A stretch of 64,000 nt of DNA from Pseudomonas fragi (GCF_025426255.1 NZ_CP104861.1:1054001-1118000), one strand, 5' to 3'; positions 1-9,470 are shown, counted from the stretch's first letter. Numbers and translations are program-made. Notes: generated from the letters alone by a model not told the origin.

Positions 1-445
1 GAGGTTTGGGGCTGAGGTTTTGTTGATTTTTGATTGGCCTGTGTGGTGATTTCCGAACAGAGGGGATGCTCTGTAATTAAGTTATTGTTGTGCTGAGGTA
101 TTTATATATCAAGGAGGGTTTTGTAGGGAGTCAGTATTTATTTTGGGTTTTTGTTTGTTTTAAGGGTTTTCTGCTAATTGTGAGAAGGTGCGCCAGTGAT
201 CATGGGGCTTGTGTTTTAAATATTAAAGTGGTCTTGCAGTAGTGATTTTTGCATGTGAGGCTATTTGCGTTAGCGTGAAATATAGGCTTAGTTTTAATGG
301 GCTATTTCTGTAGGGTAATTCTTTAATATCTGTAGGAAGTGTCTTTGGTTGTTGATGCTTGGGGGGGGACACTATGCCCAGGTTGTTATGACTAGGCTAT
401 TGTGCTGGTTCTAAAAATTCGAACAGCGATAAATTGGAATTACCC
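1..445. other. C-poor, low-GC non-coding leader
   Basis: There is no credible coding frame here. The + strand is strongly G+T rich: by hand count C makes up 31 of the first 360 bases. AT content is far above the rest of the window. A run of eight G lies at 361-368. The stretch ends at the start of the response-regulator gene, whose ribosome binding site is weak. It may be a long 5' leader, a promoter/regulatory region or the edge of an acquired segment. The left neighbour is outside the window. Confidence 0.6.
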
Positions 446-1072
446 ATGAATAAAGTGCTGATCGTGGATGATCATCCTGTAATTCGTCTGGCTGTGCGTA
501 TGCTCATGGAACGACATGGCTATGAAGTCATCGCAGAGACGGACAATGGAGTGGATGCTTTACAGCTTGCGCGTGAGTACGCGCCTGACATTGTGATTTT
601 GGATATAGGAATACCTAAACTTGACGGGCTTGAAGTTATAGCTCGGTTGTCTACGCCTGCAGTGCCTATTAAGGTGTTGGTGCTAACCTCACAAGCGCCA
701 GGTCACTTCTCCATGCGCTGCATGCAGGCCGGTGCAGCAGGTTATGTGTGCAAACAGCAGGATTTAACCGAACTGTTGAGTGCAATCAAGGCTGTGCTGT
801 CAGGCTATAGCTACTTCCCTAATCAGGCGCTGCACTCTGTGCGATCAAGTCTGGGGAATGCCAGTGAGGCTGATATGGTCAATCGGCTTTCAGGGCGCGA
901 GATGATGGTTCTACAGCAGTTAGCAAGGGGGAAAAGTAACAAGGAAATCGCAGATGGGATGTTTCTGAGTAATAAAACGGTAAGTACCTACAAAACGCGC
1001 CTTTTATTGAAGCTCAATGCTCGCTCACTCGTTGATTTGATCGAGCTTGCACAGCGCAATGGTCTGGTATGA
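446..1072 (+). CDS. LuxR/NarL-type response regulator (RocA/BvgA-like)
   Basis: A 208-residue two-component response regulator. The N-terminal receiver domain (about 1-120) has the acidic pair D9/D10, the phospho-acceptor D53 (in VILDIGIP) and the conserved K103. The C-terminal LuxR-type helix-turn-helix spans about 147-205 (LSGREMMVLQQLA, then NKEIADGMFLS). A TTG twelve bases upstream is in frame, but the ATG at 446 fits the family start (MNKVLIVDDHP). The architecture resembles BvgA, EvgA and RocA. RocA-type regulators in Pseudomonas control fimbrial cup genes, so that role is an inference only. No sensor kinase lies next to it in this window. Base composition is more AT rich than its neighbours, which suggests transfer. 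Confidence 0.9.
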   Translation: MNKVLIVDDHPVIRLAVRMLMERHGYEVIAETDNGVDALQLAREYAPDIVILDIGIPKLDGLEVIARLSTPAVPIKVLVLTSQAPGHFSMRCMQAGAAGYVCKQQDLTELLSAIKAVLSGYSYFPNQALHSVRSSLGNASEADMVNRLSGREMMVLQQLARGKSNKEIADGMFLSNKTVSTYKTRLLLKLNARSLVDLIELAQRNGLV

Positions 1073-1115
1073 GGGAGGGGGGGTGAGGGTGTGATCCCCC
1101 CACCAGCCTCTGAAT

Positions 1116-1142
1116 AAAAGCCTCCGCTAAAGGAGGCTTTTG
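1116..1142. terminator. Bidirectional terminator
   Basis: AAAAGCCTCC and GGAGGCTTTT form a perfect 10-bp stem around a six-base loop, with T tracts available in both directions. It separates the rightward response regulator from the leftward small gene at 1161. Confidence 0.85.
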
Positions 1143-1160
1143 AGGGTTTTGTGCAAGGGA

Positions 1161-1343
1161 TTAGAGATCGTACCCATAATCTTCGAGCTCTTTTCTGAGC
1201 CGTTTTTCTTCTAGAAGCGCGTCAATAGTACGACGTTTAGCCAAATTGGTTTTAGCCACCTCGACAACAGGCTCCACGATCTCTTCCTGATCGGCGATTG
1301 CAAAATCTTCTTCTACTTCCAGTTCTTCTTTGCCAGTGCTCAT
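1161..1343 (-). CDS. PA3496-family small acidic protein
   Basis: A 60-residue acidic protein with no signal peptide or membrane segment. Its N-terminal half is Glu/Asp/Val rich and its C-terminal half is a basic, probably helical stretch (AKRRTIDALLEEKRLRKEL). It matches my recollection of the Pseudomonas PA3496 family, named by annotation pipelines as a putative regulatory or envelope-integrity protein; the function is not established. It lies 106 bp downstream of nth on the same strand, the arrangement also seen in P. aeruginosa. The call rests on length, composition and position next to nth. Confidence 0.75.
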   Translation of the reverse strand: MSTGKEELEVEEDFAIADQEEIVEPVVEVAKTNLAKRRTIDALLEEKRLRKELEDYGYDL

Positions 1344-1449
1344 TCAGTTCACTCCAGGCTAAGACAGTCAATGGCGCCCCTTATAGCGATAATCACTGCG
1401 CGGGTAAAAAAGATTTTCTCAATCGATCAGTCCATAAAATCTCTATCGG

Positions 1450-2088
1450 TCAATCATCAGAGGTTTTTTCCTTGAATTCGCACAGGTCTTCTATGCGACA
1501 GCTTCCACAACGAGGCTTGCGCGCCTGGCAGACGTAGCGCCCATGCAGGATGAGCCAGTGATGGGCGTCCAGCAGATACGGTTTGGGTACGTGCTTCATC
1601 AGGTTCTTTTCTACTTCCACCACATTCTTGCCTGGCGCAATTGCGGTTCGGTTGCTGACCCTGAAAATATGGGTGTCTACAGCCATTGTCAGCTGTCTGA
1701 AGGCTGTGTTGAGAACGACATTTGCAGTTTTGCGGCCTACACCAGGAAGCGCCTCAAGCTCTTCTCGCGTCTGCGGAACCTGACTGCCATGACGTTCAAT
1801 CAATAAACGGCAGGTTTCAATCACGTTTTTGGCCTTGCTGTTATACAAGCCAATAGTCTTGATGTACTGCGACAGCCCATCTACTCCCAGAGCGTAGATG
1901 GCTTCTGGTGTATTGGCGACTGGAAACAATTTGGCCATTGCCTTGTTGACGCTTACGTCAGTGGCTTGAGCGGACAAAATTACCGCAATCAACAGCTCAA
2001 ACGGAGATGAGTAGGCCAGCTCTGTTTTGGGCTCAGGGTTGTCTTCGTGAAACCGGCGAAATATTTCAAGGCGCTTTGCGGCATTCAT
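1450..2088 (-). CDS. nth: Endonuclease III (DNA glycosylase/AP lyase)
   Basis: A 212-residue base-excision-repair enzyme that removes oxidised pyrimidines and cleaves the abasic site. The helix-hairpin-helix LPGVGRKTANVV carries the catalytic lysine K120, and D138 follows in VDTHIFR; both positions match E. coli Nth. The C-terminus has the 4Fe-4S cluster ligands spaced C-x6-C-x2-C-x5-C (CQARKPRCGSCRIEDLC). The length matches the family. It is followed on the same strand by the PA3496-like gene and preceded by the rnfB-like gene, as in other pseudomonads. Confidence 0.97.
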   Translation of the reverse strand: MNAAKRLEIFRRFHEDNPEPKTELAYSSPFELLIAVILSAQATDVSVNKAMAKLFPVANTPEAIYALGVDGLSQYIKTIGLYNSKAKNVIETCRLLIERHGSQVPQTREELEALPGVGRKTANVVLNTAFRQLTMAVDTHIFRVSNRTAIAPGKNVVEVEKNLMKHVPKPYLLDAHHWLILHGRYVCQARKPRCGSCRIEDLCEFKEKTSDD

Positions 2089-2156
2089 GGGTAAAAACGT
2101 TTCCTGAGTAGCTGTCCGTTAAACGAAGGTTGGCTTGCCTGATGATCAAAGACCCT

Positions 2157-3149
2157 TCAAATATTGGCGGGGTCCAGCGCGTTAAGTACCAATTCTGCCT
2201 GTGTGACAGCCTCAGTCAAAAGCGTTAATTGAGCGTTGGGCTGCTCTTGGTTAATGGCTTTTTTAAGCTCGGCGCGACGCATGGCAAGTTGGATTTTTGC
2301 GCGTTTGAGTTCTGCGTTGTTTGGCGCGGGTGCAGCGATAGAAACCTCAGGGCCAGATTCCAGTTGAGCCAAAACCTGCTCTGCTGATTCAAACTGCTTT
2401 TGCAGGATCACCAGTTGAGATTGCTGCTGTGCGGTTGGAGGATGGCCAAACGCTTTGAGCGATTTGTTTAATTGCGCACGCGCCATGGCGAGTGTGACTT
2501 TGGCCTTTTTAAGCGCAGCGTCGTTGAGGTTGGGCTGTTCTGCTGTCTGGCTCTCAAGACGAGTGCCGCTGTCAGTGGCTGCCGGAGCTCGTTGGGCGCG
2601 CGCGAGGCGTTCAGCCAGTCGATGCTGCTCTTCTCGTCGCAGCCGCTCGTCACGCAGCTCGTAGCGACGCCGGGCATGGTCACGCTTGTGGTTGCGCGCG
2701 TTGTACTGCTCTGCTTCGTGAGCGAGCCCACCGAGAATCGGGATTACATTGGCAGGTAGAGGTCGCATCTCAATGCAGTCGACAGGGCAGGGGGCGACGC
2801 AGAGGTCGCAGCCGGTGCACTCATCGACGATGACAGTGTGCATGAGCTTGGCTGCGCCGAGAATGGCATCGACCGGGCAAGCCTGTATGCATTTGGTGCA
2901 GCCGATGCATTCGGCTTCACGGATATAGGCCACTTGTGGCGGGGCCGTTCCGCGCTCGGTATCCAGTGCCAGTACGGGAATATTGAGTAAGGTGGCAAGT
3001 GCTGCAATGGTTTCAGCGCCACCGGGCGGGCACTTGTTGATTGCTTCGCCTTGGGCGATGCCTTGCGCATAGGGTTTGCAGCCTGGATGGCCGCATTTTC
3101 CGCATTGAGTTTGCGGTAATAAAGCGTCAATTCGTTGAATCAGGCTCAT
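2157..3149 (-). CDS. rnfB: RnfB-like soluble ferredoxin with coiled repeats
   Basis: A 330-residue protein related to subunit B of the Rnf/Rsx electron-transport complex. From the N-terminus: a CxxCxxxxC...C four-cysteine motif (CGKCGHPGC, about residues 16-42), two ferredoxin 4Fe-4S motifs ([15 protein letters not shown] and [15 protein letters not shown]), then about 200 residues rich in Ala, Leu, Gln, Lys and Arg. The tail holds two related helical repeats ([15 protein letters not shown] and [15 protein letters not shown]). The start at 3149 opens with [17 protein letters not shown]. Unlike canonical RnfB it has no N-terminal membrane helix, and rnfA, C, D, G and E are absent here: the next gene upstream is metG. 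It is probably a soluble electron carrier of unknown partner. Confidence 0.85.
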   Translation of the reverse strand: MSLIQRIDALLPQTQCGKCGHPGCKPYAQGIAQGEAINKCPPGGAETIAALATLLNIPVLALDTERGTAPPQVAYIREAECIGCTKCIQACPVDAILGAAKLMHTVIVDECTGCDLCVAPCPVDCIEMRPLPANVIPILGGLAHEAEQYNARNHKRDHARRRYELRDERLRREEQHRLAERLARAQRAPAATDSGTRLESQTAEQPNLNDAALKKAKVTLAMARAQLNKSLKAFGHPPTAQQQSQLVILQKQFESAEQVLAQLESGPEVSIAAPAPNNAELKRAKIQLAMRRAELKKAINQEQPNAQLTLLTEAVTQAELVLNALDPANI

Positions 3150-3345
3150 GGTGTGATCAGTCCAGGTACGGCGGGTCGCATCTGGGGCGACGCTCAACAT
3201 GCGCAAAGATAAATAAAGGCGTGGCGGTCAAGCGCACATGCAAGATCGGTCGGGTCCAGCAAATGCTGCTGATTATCCGGCATGTCGGGAAGGGCGGCCA
3301 GCGTCTGGCGACCTGCTGGCCACCAGACGTTGCAAAGGGACGGTG

Positions 3346-5397
3346 TTACTTGATGCGTTGACCTGGCTTGGCGCCGCTGTCCGGGCTCAGCAGGTAAATT
3401 TCTTCACCACCAGGGCCAGCAGCCATCACCATGCCTTCAGACATGCCGAAGCGCATTTTACGTGGCTTCAGGTTGGCAATCATCATGGTCAGGCGGCCTT
3501 CAAGTTCAGCCGGGTTCGGGTAAGCGCTTTTGATCCCGGAAAACACGTTGCGTTGCTCGTCGCCGATATCCAGCGTCAAGCGCAGCAGCTTATCGGCACC
3601 TTCAACAGCTTCTGCCTTGAGGATCAGCGCAACACGCAAGTCGACTGCGGCGAAGGTGTCGAACTCGATCTCTGCAGCCAGCGGTTCCTTGACCAGCTCG
3701 CCGTTACCTTGCGGTGCGGCGCTGCCGGTGTCGGTCTGGCTGGCAGCCAGGTCTTCTTTCGAGGCGTCGGTCATGGCTTGAACCTTGACCGGGTCGATAC
3801 GGGTCATCAGTGGCTTGAAGGCGTTCAGCTGATGATTGACCAACAACACGTTGTGATCGTTCCAGGTCAAGGGTTCGACATTCAGGAATGCCTCAGCGTC
3901 GGTTGCGAGTACTGGCAGCACCGGTTTGAGGAAGATCACCAGTTGGCGGAACAGGTTGATGCCCAAAGCGCAGACGGCCTGAACTTCAGCTTGCTTGCCT
4001 TCGACCTTGGCCATTGCCCAAGGCGCCTTGTCAGCGATCCAGGCGTTGGCGCGGTCGGCCAGCCCCATGATTTCACGCATGGCACGCGCAAAGTCGCGGG
4101 CCTCATAGGCCTCGGCAATGCTTGGCGCGGCGGCCAGGAATGCCTCGGTCAGCTCGGGAGCGGCATTGCCCTCGACCATTACTCCGGCGTTACCCTTGTG
4201 GATAAAGCCCGCGCAACGGCTGGCGATGTTGACCACTTTACCGACCAGATCCGAGTTGACCTTCTGTACGAAGTCTTCCAGGTTCAGGTCCAGGTCATCC
4301 ACGCCGCGACCGAGCTTGGAGGCGTAGTAGTAGCGCAGGTATTCCGGTGCCAGGTGATCCAGATATGTGCGGGCCTTGATAAAGGTGCCGCGCGATTTGG
4401 ACATTTTCTGGCCGTTGACGGTCAGGTAGCCGTGAACGTTGATGGCGGTAGGCTTGCGATAGCCTGCACCTTCGAGCATGGCTGGCCAGAACAGGGCGTG
4501 GAAGTTGACGATGTCCTTGCCGATAAAGTGGTACAGCTCGGCGGTGGAGTCCTTGGCCCAGTACGCGTCGAAGTCCAGTTCAGGACGGCGTGCGCAGAGG
4601 TTCTTGAAGCTGGCCATGTAGCCGATAGGTGCATCCAGCCATACGTAGAAGTACTTGCCTGGTGCGTCCGGGATCTCGAAGCCGAAGTACGGCGCATCAC
4701 GGGAGATATCCCACTGTTGCAGGCCGGCATCCAGCCATTCGGCGATCTTGTTGGCTACTGCATCTTGCAGGGCGCCGCTGCGGGTCCAGCTTTTGAGCAT
4801 GGCGTCGAAGTCGGGCAACTTGAAGAAGAAATGTTCGGAATCCTTGAGCACCGGAGTGGCGCCTGAGATTGCCGACTTCGGGTTCTTCAGGTCAGTAGGT
4901 GCGTAGGTGGCACCGCATTTTTCGCAGTTGTCGCCGTACTGATCTTCAGTGCCGCATTTAGGGCAGGTGCCCTTGATGAAGCGATCGGCCAGGAACATTT
5001 TCTTTTCCGGGTCGAAGTACTGGGTGATCGAACGGGTGGCGATATGCCCAGCTTCGCGCAGCTTTATGTAAATCGCACTCGACAGCTCACGGTTTTCTTC
5101 GGCGTGGGTCGAATGAAAGTTATCAAAATCGACGAGGAACTCGGCAAAGTCGGCGCTGTGTTCAGCCTGGACATTGGCGATCAGTTGCTCGGGGGTGATG
5201 CCTTCTTTCTCGGCGCGCAACATGATGGCCGAGCCGTGGGCGTCGTCTGCGCAGACATAGGTGCATTGATTGCCGCGCAGCTTCTGGAAGCGCACCCACA
5301 TATCGGTCTGGATGTACTCAAGCATATGGCCAAGGTGAATTGAACCATTGGCATAGGGCAGGGCGCTGGTGACGAGGATCTTGCGTGGCTCGGACAT
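3346..5397 (-). CDS. metG: Methionine--tRNA ligase
   Basis: A 683-residue class I aminoacyl-tRNA synthetase that charges tRNA-Met. The N-terminal Rossmann fold carries the HIGH-type motif (SIHLGHML). A zinc knuckle follows ([18 protein letters not shown]), and KMSKS is exact (KMSKSRGT). The C-terminal 110 residues form the EMAP-II/Arc1p-like tRNA-binding dimerisation domain ([11 protein letters not shown]). The length is typical of the dimeric long form. It is divergent from mrp, with 181 bp between the starts. Confidence 0.98.
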   Translation of the reverse strand: MSEPRKILVTSALPYANGSIHLGHMLEYIQTDMWVRFQKLRGNQCTYVCADDAHGSAIMLRAEKEGITPEQLIANVQAEHSADFAEFLVDFDNFHSTHAEENRELSSAIYIKLREAGHIATRSITQYFDPEKKMFLADRFIKGTCPKCGTEDQYGDNCEKCGATYAPTDLKNPKSAISGATPVLKDSEHFFFKLPDFDAMLKSWTRSGALQDAVANKIAEWLDAGLQQWDISRDAPYFGFEIPDAPGKYFYVWLDAPIGYMASFKNLCARRPELDFDAYWAKDSTAELYHFIGKDIVNFHALFWPAMLEGAGYRKPTAINVHGYLTVNGQKMSKSRGTFIKARTYLDHLAPEYLRYYYASKLGRGVDDLDLNLEDFVQKVNSDLVGKVVNIASRCAGFIHKGNAGVMVEGNAAPELTEAFLAAAPSIAEAYEARDFARAMREIMGLADRANAWIADKAPWAMAKVEGKQAEVQAVCALGINLFRQLVIFLKPVLPVLATDAEAFLNVEPLTWNDHNVLLVNHQLNAFKPLMTRIDPVKVQAMTDASKEDLAASQTDTGSAAPQGNGELVKEPLAAEIEFDTFAAVDLRVALILKAEAVEGADKLLRLTLDIGDEQRNVFSGIKSAYPNPAELEGRLTMMIANLKPRKMRFGMSEGMVMAAGPGGEEIYLLSPDSGAKPGQRIK

Positions 5398-5578
5398 GGG
5401 GCTCGGCTACTTGATGAGACGGTGGTCGGCCACTATAAAGCGCCGAGCAATATATTTCACCCTGTGGTCGCGTATCTGATCGTTTGTGCTGTTTTTGATC
5501 ATTTCAAAAGCCTGCTGCCTGCGGTTTATTACAGGTAGGATAGCGGCCTGTTTTACTCAGTCTTTACGGGAGTTGCCC

Positions 5579-6673
5579 ATGAGCGCAGTCAATCGCGCAG
5601 CGGTGGAGGCCGTCCTCCGCCAGTACACCGACCCTTATTTGAATCAGGATCCGGTGAGTGCCGGATGCATCCGCAATATTGAAATTCAGGGCGAACGCGT
5701 CAGTGTTCAGCTCGAGTTGGGCTATGCCGCCGGCTTGTTCAAAAGCGGGTGGGCGCAAATTCTGCAAATGGCCATCGAGAATATGGATGGCGTGACCTCG
5801 GCCAAGGTTGAAGTCAATTGCGTGATTGCTGCGCACAAGGCCCAGGCGCAAATCCCGGGTCTGGCCAATGTGAAGAACATCGTTGCCGTAGCTTCTGGCA
5901 AGGGTGGGGTGGGTAAATCCACTACTGCAGCCAACCTGGCACTGGCGCTGGCTCGTGAAGGTGCGCGGGTCGGGATTCTGGATGCAGATATCTATGGTCC
6001 GAGCCAGGGCGTGATGTTTGGCATCGCTGAAGGCACCCGGCCGAAGATTCGCGATCAAAAGTGGTTTGTGCCCATTGAAGCCCATGGCGTTGAAGTCATG
6101 TCGATGGCGTTTCTGACCGACGACAATACGCCGATGGTCTGGCGCGGTCCGATGGTGTCGGGTGCGCTGCTGCAGCTAGTGACGCAAACGGCCTGGAACG
6201 ACCTTGATTACCTGGTTATTGATATGCCACCGGGTACCGGTGATATCCAGTTGACCCTGGCACAGAAAGTCCCGGTAACGGGATCGGTGATTGTGACCAC
6301 TCCGCAGGATTTGGCCTTGCTGGACGCGCGCAAGGGTGTCGAGATGTTCCGCAAGGTGAACATTCCGGTGCTGGGCGTAGTGGAGAATATGGCGGTACAC
6401 ATTTGCTCGAACTGTGGTCATGCAGAGCATCTGTTTGGCGAGGGCGGTGGCGAGAAGCTGGCGACTCAATATGGCGTTGAGGTACTGGCCTCGCTGCCGT
6501 TGTCGATGGAAATCCGCGAGCAGGCCGATAACGGCAAGCCAACGGCGATTGCCGACCCAGATAGCCCGATTGCACTGATCTATCAGGAATTGGCCCGTCA
6601 GGTGGGCGCACGTATTGTTTTGCATGAAGCTGCTTCGCAGGCCATGCCGACCATTACCACCAGCGACGACTGA
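5579..6673 (+). CDS. apbC: Mrp/ApbC iron-sulfur cluster carrier ATPase
   Basis: A 364-residue P-loop ATPase that binds and transfers Fe-S clusters to apoproteins in the cytosol. An N-terminal DUF59/MIP18-like domain covers about residues 1-85. The deviant Walker A motif GKGGVGKST follows. The C-terminal CxxC (HICSNCGH) that holds the bridging cluster is present. The ATG at 5579 is chosen because it begins the family sequence MSAVNRAAVEAVL; the frame is open further upstream without a plausible start. The gene is also called mrp. It stands divergent from metG, the usual arrangement in Pseudomonas. Confidence 0.96.
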   Translation: MSAVNRAAVEAVLRQYTDPYLNQDPVSAGCIRNIEIQGERVSVQLELGYAAGLFKSGWAQILQMAIENMDGVTSAKVEVNCVIAAHKAQAQIPGLANVKNIVAVASGKGGVGKSTTAANLALALAREGARVGILDADIYGPSQGVMFGIAEGTRPKIRDQKWFVPIEAHGVEVMSMAFLTDDNTPMVWRGPMVSGALLQLVTQTAWNDLDYLVIDMPPGTGDIQLTLAQKVPVTGSVIVTTPQDLALLDARKGVEMFRKVNIPVLGVVENMAVHICSNCGHAEHLFGEGGGEKLATQYGVEVLASLPLSMEIREQADNGKPTAIADPDSPIALIYQELARQVGARIVLHEAASQAMPTITTSDD

Positions 6674-6713
6674 TTCTTGCTTGATACGGGTTTGCCTGAT
6701 GCATCGAGGTGAT

Positions 6714-6740
6714 GCTATCGCGGGCAAGCCCGGCTCCCAC
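6714..6740. repeat. REP half-element (GTGGGAGC type)
   Basis: CTATCGCGGGCAAGCCCGGC followed by TCCCAC is the reverse complement of the common Pseudomonas REP GTGGGAGCnGGCTTGCCCGCG. It lies between apbC and its terminator. The second arm is degenerate. Confidence 0.7.
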
Positions 6741-6796
6741 TGGAGTTGCCATACCCATGACAGCGGGTATTGGTGGGGGCGGGTTATTGCGGGGAT

Positions 6797-6829
6797 AAAA
6801 AAACCCCGCTTTTAAGGGCGGGGTTTTTT
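6797..6829. terminator. Bidirectional terminator between apbC and csp
   Basis: AAAACCCCGC pairs with GCGGGGTTTT around a short TTTTAAGG-type loop, with A and T runs on both sides. It can serve both the rightward apbC and the leftward cold-shock gene. Confidence 0.9.
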
Positions 6830-6845
6830 ACTGGATCAGAACAAG

Positions 6846-7055
6846 TTAGATAACTTGAACTTCCTCAGCTTGCATGCCTTTCTGACCGCGGGTAGCGATG
6901 AAAGAAACCTGTTGGCCTTCTTTCAGGCTTTTGAAGCCGTCGGATTGGATTGCTTTGAAGTGAACAAACAGGTCGTCACCGGATTGTGGAGTGATGAAGC
7001 CGAAGCCTTTTTCATCGTTGAACCACTTAACGGTACCAGTTTGGCGATTAGACAT
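6846..7055 (-). CDS. CspA-family cold-shock protein (CapB-like)
   Basis: A 69-residue single cold-shock domain that binds single-stranded RNA and DNA and acts as an RNA chaperone. The RNP1 motif KGFGFI and the RNP2 motif LFVHF are present, with the aromatic patch at W and F positions near the N-terminus ([12 protein letters not shown]). The length is that of the family. The closest names are CapB/CspA-type proteins of Pseudomonas; the paralogue cannot be assigned by eye. A long AT-rich upstream region is consistent with the extended 5' leaders that regulate csp genes, but no specific element is claimed. Confidence 0.95.
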   Translation of the reverse strand: MSNRQTGTVKWFNDEKGFGFITPQSGDDLFVHFKAIQSDGFKSLKEGQQVSFIATRGQKGMQAEEVQVI

Positions 7056-7407
7056 GGTGTAACTCCTTGAACAAAGATAACTGCGACGCAGGAAAAGCCC
7101 TGGCCGAGACTGAGTGCAAAGAGCAGGAAAAATTCTTGGAGATGGTTGGATCGAAATTCAACATATCGTGTAGAGATTCTCAGTGACACAAGCAACACAG
7201 TGGCGCCACCTTAACGCTTTTTTACGAACGTGCAAAGGGTCTTTGCGAAGGATTGTTTAAAAACGTGACTGACGGTTGCCTCTGCGCCCTGTATTCACGG
7301 CATCTACAGCTATTTTTGATATTTTTGTCCCATACTTTTGAACCGGACCCTAGGGGGCGGTAAGATGCCCGACAGAATTTTCTACCTCGCTATTCAGGAC
7401 ACCCGCC
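7056..7407. other. Divergent csp/dcd intergenic region
   Basis: This 352-bp gap lies between two diverging genes and should hold both promoters and the csp 5' leader. It contains AGGAGTTAC just upstream of csp, which fits a ribosome binding site on the minus strand (GTAACTCCT read on +). An A+T stretch precedes dcd (7311-7340). I see no coding frame or clear operator. Confidence 0.5.
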
Positions 7408-7974
7408 ATGAGCATCAAACCGGACAAGTGGATTCGCCGCATGGCGCAAGAGCACGGCATGATCGAACCTTTCGTCGAGCGTCAGGTGCGTGAAGAAGGC
7501 GAAAACCGCCTGATTTCCTACGGCGTATCGAGTTACGGCTACGACGTTCGTTGCGCAAATGAATTCAAAGTGTTCACCAATATCAATTCGGCGACCGTTG
7601 ATCCGAAGAACTTCGACGCGGGCAGCTTTGTTGATGTCATCAGCGACGTGTGCATCATTCCGCCCAACTCCTTCGCGCTGGCGCGCACCGTTGAGTACTT
7701 CCGTATTCCACGTAACGTGCTGACCATCTGCCTGGGTAAAAGCACCTACGCACGTTGCGGCATCATCGTTAACGTGACGCCGCTTGAGCCCGAGTGGGAA
7801 GGCCATGTAACGCTGGAGTTCTCCAACACCACGACATTGCCAGCCAAGATTTACGCCAACGAAGGCGTGGCGCAGATGCTGTTCTTCGAATCGGATGAAG
7901 AGTGTGAAGTGTCGTACAAGGACCGTGGCGGCAAGTATCAGGGCCAGCGCGGCGTGACTTTGCCACGCACCTGA
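7408..7974 (+). CDS. dcd: dCTP deaminase
   Basis: A 188-residue homotrimeric enzyme that converts dCTP to dUTP, supplying dTTP synthesis. The family segment [13 protein letters not shown] near residue 40 and the catalytic-glutamate strand [16 protein letters not shown] are present, as is the C-terminal YxGQRG nucleotide-closing segment ([13 protein letters not shown]). The length is near the 193 residues of E. coli Dcd. The order apbC, csp, dcd is normal for fluorescent pseudomonads. Confidence 0.97.
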   Translation: MSIKPDKWIRRMAQEHGMIEPFVERQVREEGENRLISYGVSSYGYDVRCANEFKVFTNINSATVDPKNFDAGSFVDVISDVCIIPPNSFALARTVEYFRIPRNVLTICLGKSTYARCGIIVNVTPLEPEWEGHVTLEFSNTTTLPAKIYANEGVAQMLFFESDEECEVSYKDRGGKYQGQRGVTLPRT

Positions 7975-8067
7975 CGAACAGAAGGAATTCTTGAGCGATA
8001 AAGCACTCTATTGAGTGTATTTCCGGTTACGCATCCAGCGAGCCGGATCATCGCTCAGGAGTGCCTC

Positions 8068-8274
8068 ATGAAGATTGATCCGAGTATCCGCGCCCAAATG
8101 GCAAGCCTTGAGCCTAATCAGGTAGGGTTACTGGCGTGGTCTCTGCTCGCCTTTCCCGAGTTACATGCAGGTGGCATCCCCGGCCAGCCTGACCCTGATA
8201 CCCCGCAACCGATCGAACCGGAGCCAGGCGTGCCCACACTGCCTGACGAGCCACCACCTGCCCCGATTGCCTGA
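8068..8274 (+). CDS. Small protein with Pro-rich tail, unknown function
   Basis: A 68-residue protein I do not recognise. The ATG at 8068 follows CAGGAGTGCCTC, a good ribosome binding site; an upstream in-frame ATG at 8011 lacks one. Residues 1-35 look like an amphipathic helical segment (IDPSIRAQMASLEPNQVGLLAW). Residues 36-68 are Pro, Glu and Asp rich with repeated P-x-P pairs and are probably disordered. There is no signal peptide. It converges with the deacylase gene at 8287, 12 bp away. Confidence 0.6.
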   Translation: MKIDPSIRAQMASLEPNQVGLLAWSLLAFPELHAGGIPGQPDPDTPQPIEPEPGVPTLPDEPPPAPIA

Positions 8275-8286
8275 ACCTGTATTGCC

Positions 8287-9408
8287 TCAAGGAGAGAGCA
8301 GATAACCACTGCGATAAGCTTCTTGGCCCGCCACGTGGGCAATCACCATGCCTGCGGTGGCCATTCGCTGAAGCGTGCGGGCGTAGAGCAATCCAGCGTT
8401 GGTGCAGTACACCGGGGTGAGTCGGTCGCTGATCGGGTCAATGACCTCTGCAATCAGTTGGCCAGCGTTGAGATAGTCCCCAGGTTTGGCACTGAACACC
8501 AGTAACCCGCCAACAGGGGTCGCTACTGGCTCTACGCCAGCCAGGGGCGTCGCGGGGTAGAGCAGGGCAGGCAAAGGGCTGGACTCACCGTCAATCGCGC
8601 CAAAATCGATCAGGTAGTCAATCAGCGCCTGACAGTCGTGCTCGGCATGCTTGTGGCTGACGTCGCCCAGACCACGCAATTCCAACGTGACGGAAAAACC
8701 ACCTTGCGGAATGGCGAAACAATGCTCGAAACGTTGTTGTAATTTCCACCACAGCAGGGTGAAACATTCATCGAACGACAGACCGCCGGAGTCCGTCGCC
8801 AGCAGGCTGGCTTGGGCTCCGAGGTAGCGCGCCAGCGGTTCGACCTGCTGCCAGGCCTCAGGGGTGGTGTACAGATGAGCCACAGCCTCATAGTCGCAAT
8901 GCAGATCGAGCACCACATCAGCGTCGCAGGCCAGCGTTTGCAATATCAGGCGTTGCGAATGCAGCTGTGTTGTTGGCACTTGCGCGGCCAACATCTCGCG
9001 CAAGTGGCGACGAATCAACTGCAGATTGTGCGCGGGATCGTTGTTTAACTTTCCTTCAAGCTCATCACCGATTTGCTCACTGAGATCCAGGAAGTTTCGA
9101 TTGAAATTTTGCCCGCTTTGCAGCTCATAACGGCCCAGCGGGATATCCATCAGCACCTGGTCCAGGCCCGCCGGATTGGCCACCGGTACCAGCACTATTT
9201 CACTCCGCAGTCGCCCCGCCGCTTCCAGTTCGGCCAGGCGCTGCTTGAGGTGCCAGGCCACCAGCATGCCCGGCAGCTCATCAGCATGCAGCGAGGCCTG
9301 AATATAGACCTTGCCCTGCGGCAGGGAAGGTCCGTAGTGAAAGCTGTGAATATGACGTTCAGTACCCGGCACAGGCGCCAGCAAGGGGTGAATTTGATGT
9401 CGCTGCAT
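8287..9408 (-). CDS. M14-type succinylglutamate desuccinylase/aspartoacylase
   Basis: A 373-residue zinc-dependent deacylase-like protein. The zinc ligands H-x-x-E (HADELPG, about residue 40) and the later histidine in DLHCDYEAVAH match the AstE/aspartoacylase fold. The C-terminal 80 residues resemble the biotinyl-lipoyl-like beta barrel seen in this subfamily (GGLLVFSAKPGDYL). The start at 9408 is the first ATG giving the family N-terminus; the frame is open upstream. It lies 62 bp downstream of the QuiP-like gene on the same strand and is probably co-transcribed. The true substrate is unknown; amidated or acylated amino acids are the family expectation. Confidence 0.85.
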   Translation of the reverse strand: MQRHQIHPLLAPVPGTERHIHSFHYGPSLPQGKVYIQASLHADELPGMLVAWHLKQRLAELEAAGRLRSEIVLVPVANPAGLDQVLMDIPLGRYELQSGQNFNRNFLDLSEQIGDELEGKLNNDPAHNLQLIRRHLREMLAAQVPTTQLHSQRLILQTLACDADVVLDLHCDYEAVAHLYTTPEAWQQVEPLARYLGAQASLLATDSGGLSFDECFTLLWWKLQQRFEHCFAIPQGGFSVTLELRGLGDVSHKHAEHDCQALIDYLIDFGAIDGESSPLPALLYPATPLAGVEPVATPVGGLLVFSAKPGDYLNAGQLIAEVIDPISDRLTPVYCTNAGLLYARTLQRMATAGMVIAHVAGQEAYRSGYLLSP

Positions 9409-9470
9409 GGTGACGTCCTTGTGAGCCGGGTGGGACAGCGCTTGCCAGCCATTTGTGCAGTAAAGGTCAG

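Noticed and set aside
3238..4866. Open frame of 542 codons on + opposite metG
   Set aside because: It lies antisense within metG, whose motifs are intact; length reflects GC-rich codon bias.
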